From Berghia stephanieae (Eukaryota > Mollusca > Gastropoda > Nudibranchia > Aeolidiidae): 64,000 nt of DNA. The notes below the pieces were generated by a model. The model worked only from the letters and a program-made list of their open reading frames with translations. It was not told where the DNA came from and did not search any database. This document shows, in pieces, positions 61,681 to 64,000 of the stretch. The DNA lies in assembly GCA_034508935.3 (NCBI GenBank), contig CM067444.1, forward strand, positions 100,028,109 through 100,092,108. The letters are read 5' to 3'. Both the position numbers and the translations under genes were made by a program. The stretch's first letter is position 1, and every line of letters begins with the position of its first letter.

Positions 61681-63438
61681 GATTCTTATAGGCCGCAAGG
61701 TATCCTCAACCATGATGTTCTCGGCGCTTTACATCAACGCAAAACAATGTCAAAGAATGTGACATCAAAAAAATAAATGTTTTTAAGGATTTCTTGAACA
61801 CATACAGTGATTTGGACTCCCGGATGCTCTGTGGAATGGCGTTCCATGCAGATGGACAAAAATGAGAAATGGACATTGTTCCCGCTTTTGTACGAATACG
61901 TGGGATAGTCAAACGGGTGGTGTCATTGGAGAAACGCAAAGATATTTCTTTACGAGTTCTGTAAGGTAGGGAGGAGCAGTGTTTTCCAGACAACGATAAA
62001 CTAGGACACATGCTTTGACTTTGACTCTTTTCTCAACATGCAGCCAGTGTAATCTTCGAAGGAGAGGTGTGGCAGAGTCAAACCTCCACTTTTGAAAGAC
62101 CAATTTGGCAGCATTATTTTGGACCGTCTGCAGCCGCTTGAGATTATTTTCCAAGACATCAAACAACAGAGTATTACACTAATCCAGCTTTGAAAATAAA
62201 AGAGAAGCGATAAGTTTCTTGGTAACAGAAAGGAACTGTCGAATAGAACCAATTTATTTTCAACTGACACATCAATGATTGGATCATTGTCTTAATTTTG
62301 TGGTCCATCGAAAGTTCTGAATCTAAGAATGCTCCAAGATTTTTTACTTTGTCAACAATATCTATTGACACCTCTCCTACTTTCAATTCCTTCTCATTCC
62401 TAAATATTCTGTTCCCTACATACATCACCTTCATTTTGTCATTTAACCGTAGCCCATTCCTACCCACCCAATTCCTTACACCCAGTGTTTTTCACGTACT
62501 TATGGAATTTGTAAGATTTTGGTACATTCAGATCCAAACAACTGGGTGTCATCAGCATATTGGTGGTAGGAGAGGCCAAAGCCCCTGATAACCTTTAAAA
62601 AGTGAAACAAAGAGCACAGGTCCAAGAACTGACCCCGTGGGACTTCAAACTATTTACAACTACAATTTGTTGTCTATCTAATAAATAAGATTTAAACCAA
62701 CTGAGTGCTGCACCAGACATGCTGAAAGTTATTTTAAAATGTTTTAACAGCAAATCATAAGCGATAGTGTCAAAAGCTGATGATAAATCAAGAAGGTTAA
62801 GAAGTATATAGATATGTGGGCAAACACTTTGCAATGAAGCAGACCCGTGTCTTCTTCAAAGGGGAGTAATAATTGTTCCCCTCTGTTTCACAAAACAGGG
62901 CCATTAGCTCAGCACTTGCTGCATAAGTAAAAATACCATTATCGATCTCGGTGGAGTTAAGAAACGTTATAGAGACCAGGTTTAAGTCATAAGCCTTACA
63001 GCTATGAAGGACATCTTTATACTGACAAATCCCCCCCCCCCCCCCCCCCCCTTTTTTTTTTTCATTTTGGCCAGAAATCTAATTGCTCAAAAAATCAATT
63101 AATAAAAAGACTTTCCACTTATAAAAAAGTCTCCAACCTAACAATTCTTTGAAGCATCAGGTCTGAGACTTTTTGACAAATTGGGGGACATTTTAATCAA
63201 TCATTATTTGAAATTATATTTTCTGGCAAAAACGTTATTAAAAACGTGTTTTGTACAAATATGGACGAAGAGATGATTGAATCAGAGGCAATACAGGCAA
63301 TGGTAATAAAACTTAATTCAATTATATTGTATTCCATTACTTACTTTGTGCTTTCTTTTCATAAGTTGGTAACTTCTCATTAAATGAGTTACATAAACTT
63401 TTCCTCCATCCTGCCATGATCTCTTTTCGGAGCTTGTT
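37857..63438 (-). CDS. POLRMT: POLRMT, mitochondrial DNA-directed RNA polymerase, C-terminal 800 residues (21 exons; 5' part right of window)
   Basis: This is the single-subunit, T7-like polymerase that transcribes mitochondrial DNA and makes replication primers. Exons in transcription order: 63345-63438, 61327-61400, 59337-59579, 57301-57342, 55878-55954, 54693-54762, 53951-54086, 53060-53190, 52387-52487, 51708-51828, 50173-50251, 48970-49081, 47571-47649, 46440-46565, 45062-45184, 43566-43643, 41271-41459, 39809-40114, 38693-38796, 38435-38502, 37857-37906. All phases agree and the sum is 2403 nt. Landmarks shared with human POLRMT include [39 protein letters not shown], the metal-binding Asp in [11 protein letters not shown], the O-helix [29 protein letters not shown], the second Asp in [11 protein letters not shown] and the C-terminus STYFFS. 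The pentatricopeptide and transit-peptide exons lie outside. Two donors sit in tandem arrays (see separate entries). Exon 41271-41459 has two compensating homopolymer changes. Confidence 0.95.
38055..38145 (+). repeat. (AAT)n microsatellite
   Basis: About 90 bp of AAT triplets in the last POLRMT intron. Confidence 0.95.
39668..39790 (+). mobile_element. tRNA-derived SINE head, degraded
   Basis: GTGAGGTGGCTGAGTAGACA and GACCTGGGTCAAAGTTC resemble A and B boxes of a Ser/Leu-type tRNA. It ends close to the donor of POLRMT exon 39809-40114. Confidence 0.45.
39809..40114 (-). CDS. POLRMT: POLRMT largest exon, second catalytic Asp
   Basis: This 102-codon exon, [13 protein letters not shown] to PIMNR, is open without interruption. 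It holds [35 protein letters not shown] and [11 protein letters not shown] with the second metal-binding Asp. The loop between VQPY and the RNAFPPN block is shorter than in human. Confidence 0.95.
40958..41249 (-). mobile_element. tRNA-derived SINE family B
   Basis: Full-length copy: head GTGCGGCTTTGTGGTCCAG, B box GGTTCGAGCC, end TATATAAAAGCTC. Its head begins about 20 bp from the POLRMT donor at 41270. Confidence 0.9.
41271..41459 (-). CDS. POLRMT: POLRMT O-helix exon with two homopolymer length changes
   Basis: The exon starts [17 protein letters not shown], the nucleotide-binding O-helix with its conserved Lys and Tyr, and ends FSATKNIQ before donor GTAATG. The family alignment requires one more base in the G run at 41361-41364 and one fewer in the G run at 41302-41305 (plus-strand letters). 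The two cancel, leaving 63 codons. A tRNA-derived SINE ends only about 20 bp inside the following intron, at 41249. Confidence 0.88.
41610..41985 (+). mobile_element. LINE ORF2 3' end, copy 1
   Basis: The plus strand reads [11 protein letters not shown], then [28 protein letters not shown] and a final LNIEV before the stop. This is the C-terminal C-x2-C...H...C knuckle of LINE ORF2. There is one base too few in the GGGG run near 41793 and a TGA where Trp is expected near 41933. It lies in a POLRMT intron. Confidence 0.65.
42005..42240 (+). mobile_element. LINE ORF2 3' end, copy 2
   Basis: [20 protein letters not shown] then [14 protein letters not shown] is the same type of C-terminal Cys/His knuckle from a different LINE subfamily, directly after copy 1. 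Confidence 0.65.
42335..42716. mobile_element. MITE with CAGACCTGCCAACC ends, 7-bp target duplication (copy 1)
   Basis: CAGACCTGCCAACCT and AGGTTGGCAGGTCTG are perfect 15-bp inverted repeats. CTTGATG flanks both sides (42328-42334, 42717-42723). 382 bp, non-coding, in a POLRMT intron. Confidence 0.88.
42807..42926 (+). repeat. 30-bp tandem repeat x 4
   Basis: Unit ATTGTTTTGTATTAAAAATG plus TCAAGAAGGT, with one or two substitutions between copies. Confidence 0.9.
43147..43447 (-). mobile_element. tRNA-derived SINE family B
   Basis: Full-length copy with head GTGCGGCTATGTGGTCTAG. The flanks share the direct repeat ACACTTTGGTTT (about 43133 and 43475), consistent with a target duplication, and the inverted words GTTTTAATGAGCT/AGCTCATTAAAAC just inside. 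Confidence 0.88.
43759..44047. mobile_element. MITE with CAGTGCTGATGGT ends (copy 1)
   Basis: CAGTGCTGATGGT and ACCATCAGCACTG form a perfect 13-bp inverted repeat. Flanks TTTCAC and TTTCAT match at 5 of 6 positions. The right part holds the palindrome CGCGGATTTCCGCGG. POLRMT intron, about 115 bp upstream of exon 43566-43643 in transcript direction. Confidence 0.85.
44066..44312 (-). mobile_element. tRNA-derived SINE family B, slightly truncated
   Basis: Same body and 3' end as the other copies; the head region is shortened around 44252-44262. Confidence 0.82.
44505..44750 (-). mobile_element. SINE-like repeat family A, partial copy
   Basis: Shares AACCACAGGTCCCAACTA, ACATTCAAATGTTTACAAAT and ACAGTGCATAACAGAGAGAT with the copy at 16158-16600. 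It ends where the 39-bp donor array begins. Confidence 0.72.
44784..45096 (-). repeat. 39-bp x 8 array duplicating a POLRMT splice donor
   Basis: In transcript direction each unit carries AAGATGTATACAGTGACG, then TTGTTGAATTG and the donor GTAAGTTGG. The unit nearest 45096 is the true exon end; seven more follow in the intron, nearly identical (one T/C change near 44925). In the exon frame the intron reads V-S-W then TAA, so the downstream donors would give a truncated polymerase. Frames of 110-160 codons across it are artefacts of 39 being a multiple of three. Confidence 0.95.
45062..45184 (-). CDS. POLRMT: POLRMT catalytic exon [16 protein letters not shown] with repeated donor
   Basis: The exon encodes 41 residues beginning [16 protein letters not shown], which contains the first catalytic aspartate of T7-like polymerases, and ends SDVVEL at donor GTAAGT (45061-45056). 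The next exon, 43566-43643, continues [12 protein letters not shown]. The last 30 nt of the exon and the donor are tandemly repeated downstream (39 bp x 8). Reading past the first donor meets TAA within four codons, so only the first donor yields polymerase. Confidence 0.92.
45899..46185 (+). mobile_element. tRNA-derived SINE family B, plus orientation
   Basis: Head TGCGGTTATGGGTCTAGTGG, B box GGTTCGAGTC, 3' end GCACAATATAAACGCTCA. Confidence 0.87.
46391..46424 (+). repeat. (AAAT)n/(TA)n simple repeat
   Basis: A short AAAT run followed by about 10 TA repeats just beyond the donor of exon 46440-46565. Confidence 0.9.
47223..47557. mobile_element. MITE with CAGTGCTGATGGT ends (copy 2), 6-bp target duplication
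   Basis: Same family as 43759-44047. It is flanked by ATTAAT at 47217-47222 and 47558-47563. Its right end lies 13 bp from POLRMT exon 47571-47649, and its target copy abuts donor GTAAGT. Confidence 0.88.
47697..47729 (+). repeat. (AT)n microsatellite
   Basis: About 16 AT repeats upstream of the acceptor of POLRMT exon 47571-47649. Confidence 0.93.
47847..47880 (+). repeat. G homopolymer, about 34 bp
   Basis: An uninterrupted G run; other G or C runs over 14 bp lie near 6143, 6228, 11887, 40868, 55256, 57470, 60518 and 63031. Exact lengths are doubtful. Confidence 0.85.
48554..48832 (+). mobile_element. tRNA-derived SINE family B, plus orientation
   Basis: Head GTGTGGTTATGTGGTATTGTG, B box GGTTCGAGCC, body and end as in the other copies (CACTATATAAATGCTC). 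It ends about 140 bp below POLRMT exon 48970-49081. Confidence 0.87.
50641..50835 (+). mobile_element. tRNA-derived SINE, different family
   Basis: GATAGCTCAATTGGTAGTG is a good A box and GATCTCAGAGTTTTATTTC a weak B-box region; the body (GCAACCACCAGAATGGGGC) is unlike family B. POLRMT intron. Confidence 0.5.
51875..52160 (-). mobile_element. SINE-like repeat family A, diverged copy
   Basis: Shares AGCACCAGTAAAAAGATGG, AGACAAAGGGGAACA, AGGAGTAGATTTTGAA and AAGCACTCAAATGCTTAC in the family order. Confidence 0.6.
52259..52322 (+). mobile_element. SINE family B, 3' tail only
   Basis: GAAGTGCTGTGAGCATGTTTAG through TTAAACGCTCA is the last 60 bp of the family B SINE, or of a partner LINE sharing that end. 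Confidence 0.6.
53718..53863 (+). repeat. (ATT)n microsatellite
   Basis: ATT triplets with two AATATAATT interruptions that repeat at a 57-bp spacing. Confidence 0.95.
54480..54598 (+). repeat. (ATT)n microsatellite
   Basis: About 110 bp of ATT triplets in the intron below exon 54693-54762. Confidence 0.95.
56010..56259 (+). mobile_element. tRNA(Ser/Leu)-derived SINE with 12-bp target duplication
   Basis: Head GGGGCGAAGTGGCCGAGTGG, B box GGTTCGAGCCC, body ending AAAAAGGCATAA plus T run. TTAACAATAATA flanks both sides (55998-56009, 56260-56271), so this is a retroposed copy and not a tRNA gene. POLRMT intron. Confidence 0.9.
56460..57222 (+). repeat. 34-bp minisatellite, about 22 copies
   Basis: Unit CATCAACATTCTAATTATGA plus CGATGACAACATCT, with scattered substitutions and a few short units. 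It fills most of the POLRMT intron between exons 57301-57342 and 55878-55954. Confidence 0.95.
58131..59397 (-). repeat. 63-bp x 20 array duplicating a POLRMT exon end and its splice donor
   Basis: In transcript direction each unit reads CACAGGAAGTTATGGGCTGC, CGCC-type Ala/Val codon, ATGACTAGTCATTATGACAC, AATTAATTTG then donor GTATGTACC. Unit 1 (nearest 59397) is the true exon end. The frame is open through all 20 units ([20 protein letters not shown] and T or N). Units 9-13 and 14-18 form a 315-bp higher-order duplication, shown by the shared order of AVAM variants and VCN units. Each unit also carries CCCACAG, an acceptor-like word. Confidence 0.96.
59337..59579 (-). CDS. POLRMT: POLRMT exon feeding the 63-bp donor array
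   Basis: The acceptor TTTTCACTCAG precedes codon CAT ([12 protein letters not shown]), and the exon runs 81 codons to HYDTINL before donor GTATGT at 59336. It corresponds to the segment just before WPRPVQ-like sequence in vertebrate POLRMT, and the next exon (57301-57342) supplies [14 protein letters not shown]. Its last 54 nt plus 9 nt of intron form the unit that is repeated 20 times downstream, so donor choice here is ambiguous. The first donor gives the length expected from vertebrates. Confidence 0.88.
59872..60228. mobile_element. MITE, CAGACCTGCC family (copy 3), nested in SINE
   Basis: The ends CAGACATGCCAAAT and ATTTGACATGTATG are imperfect inverted repeats; ACTAGG flanks both sides (59866-59871, 60229-60234). 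The inside holds AGT/ATT microsatellites. Confidence 0.75.
60047..60117 (+). repeat. (ATT)n microsatellite
   Basis: About 70 bp of ATT triplets inside the MITE. Confidence 0.94.
60421..60675. mobile_element. MITE, CAGACCTGCC family (copy 2), 7-bp target duplication
   Basis: CAGACCTGCCAACCCT and AGGGTTGGCAGGTATG, with AATAACT at 60414-60420 and 60676-60682. It contains a C homopolymer near 60518. Confidence 0.87.
61600..62870 (-). mobile_element. CR1/Jockey-like LINE, 5'-truncated, reverse transcriptase C-terminal part
   Basis: In the minus direction: [20 protein letters not shown] and [17 protein letters not shown] (62834-62595), then [16 protein letters not shown] and [18 protein letters not shown] (62467-62270), [13 protein letters not shown] and [13 protein letters not shown] (62166-62000), and the end [18 protein letters not shown]. 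The YADD motif region is missing and several frames are used, so it is dead. It ends in an (ATT)n tail (61608-61680), typical of CR1-like LINEs. It lies in a POLRMT intron, same strand. Confidence 0.8.
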
Positions 63439-64000
63439 CTACGACAATAAGAAAAGCATAAATGATTTCAGAGATGTGGATTTCCTCTTTAGTCTCAGGA
63501 TTTTTTTTATCTCATCGGAATATAATCGGGGTTAACAAAGAAAAAGTTTAGAGTTAGTCTAAACTCTCTTTAAAAACTGAAAGCGAAAATCATGTAAAAA
63601 TTCAGTAAAACAAAACAAAACTGAAAATACAGTTAACATTACTGAAGCTTTGAGTAATCTTTACTTTTACTTGTATCAAAGTTATAATCATAATAGCATT
63701 TTAGCATATTTGCACTGGATTGTTATAAAATTGAAGTGTAAAAAATATCAAACTTGGTCATTATCAGAAATTGACAATTTATTACTATATAATCATCATC
63801 CTCATCATGTTTCATTACTTCTGATCACTCTTCCGAATGACATATCAGATAACCCACACTCCATCCATCTGTTTCATGTACTCTAATAAAAACCAAAAAA
63901 AATCTCTTCATAAAAAATGTCATTATAATCATTAGTTAACACTTACCACTTCTATTCTTATTATTATTATAATTACTATTACCATCATTATCGTCACCAT
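63439..64000. other. POLRMT intron at the right edge
   Basis: AT-rich DNA upstream of the first POLRMT exon seen here (acceptor TTGTCGTAG at 63439). A GTAAGT-like word at about 63945 on the minus strand follows a triplet-rich stretch, but I see no coding support for an exon there. Confidence 0.4.

Overview
This is a eukaryotic, animal window: three conserved host genes with long introns sit in AT-rich DNA crowded with microsatellites, tRNA-derived SINEs, MITEs, LINE pieces and decayed DNA transposons. The mix (hAT, three piggyBac lineages, Tc1, a Mag-like Ty3/gypsy remnant primed by tRNA-Ser, many tRNA-SINEs) and the divergence from vertebrate proteins suggest a marine invertebrate deuterostome. 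A sea urchin-like echinoderm is my best guess; the phylum is an inference.

Layout. 1-4208: the 5' end of BCAS3 on the minus strand (three coding exons; the gene runs off the left edge). 4209-6008: a head-to-head intergenic region with a very long CT/TCC/TTC tract. 6009-15570: HUS1 on the plus strand, eight exons encoding about 289 residues with every splice site intact. 15.6-37.5 kb: a transposon graveyard holding a hAT element, a gypsy gag fragment, a decayed protein of an unclassified repeat family, a piggyBac split by a 1.9 kb solo-LTR-like insertion, an intron-bearing piggyBac followed by a run of histone-like RNA hairpins, a small coiled-coil gene, a third piggyBac piece, a Tc1 piece and a protein with an ERLFGDLDYDM motif. 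37857-63438: the C-terminal 800 residues of mitochondrial RNA polymerase POLRMT on the minus strand, in 21 exons; its N-terminal exons lie beyond the right edge. The POLRMT introns hold at least six SINE copies, several MITEs with clear target duplications, a CR1-like LINE and two LINE 3' ends.

The host genes: HUS1 is one ring subunit of the 9-1-1 DNA damage clamp, BCAS3 is a WD-repeat cytoskeleton/autophagy factor, and POLRMT transcribes mitochondrial DNA. There is no operon logic; only the divergent BCAS3/HUS1 pair suggests a shared promoter region.

The most unusual signal is in POLRMT. Two unrelated tandem arrays (63 bp x 20 and 39 bp x 8) each begin inside the end of an exon and include the 5' splice site, so each repeats its own splice donor many times. 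The 63-bp array is open in the exon's frame throughout, so the choice of donor could add 21-residue modules. The 39-bp array puts a stop after each donor, so only the first is productive. The second notable signal is the hairpin run behind the second piggyBac, which copies the 6-bp stem, 4-nt loop geometry of the histone mRNA 3' stem-loop. One-base homopolymer length changes in otherwise intact HUS1 and POLRMT exons look like consensus errors rather than gene death.
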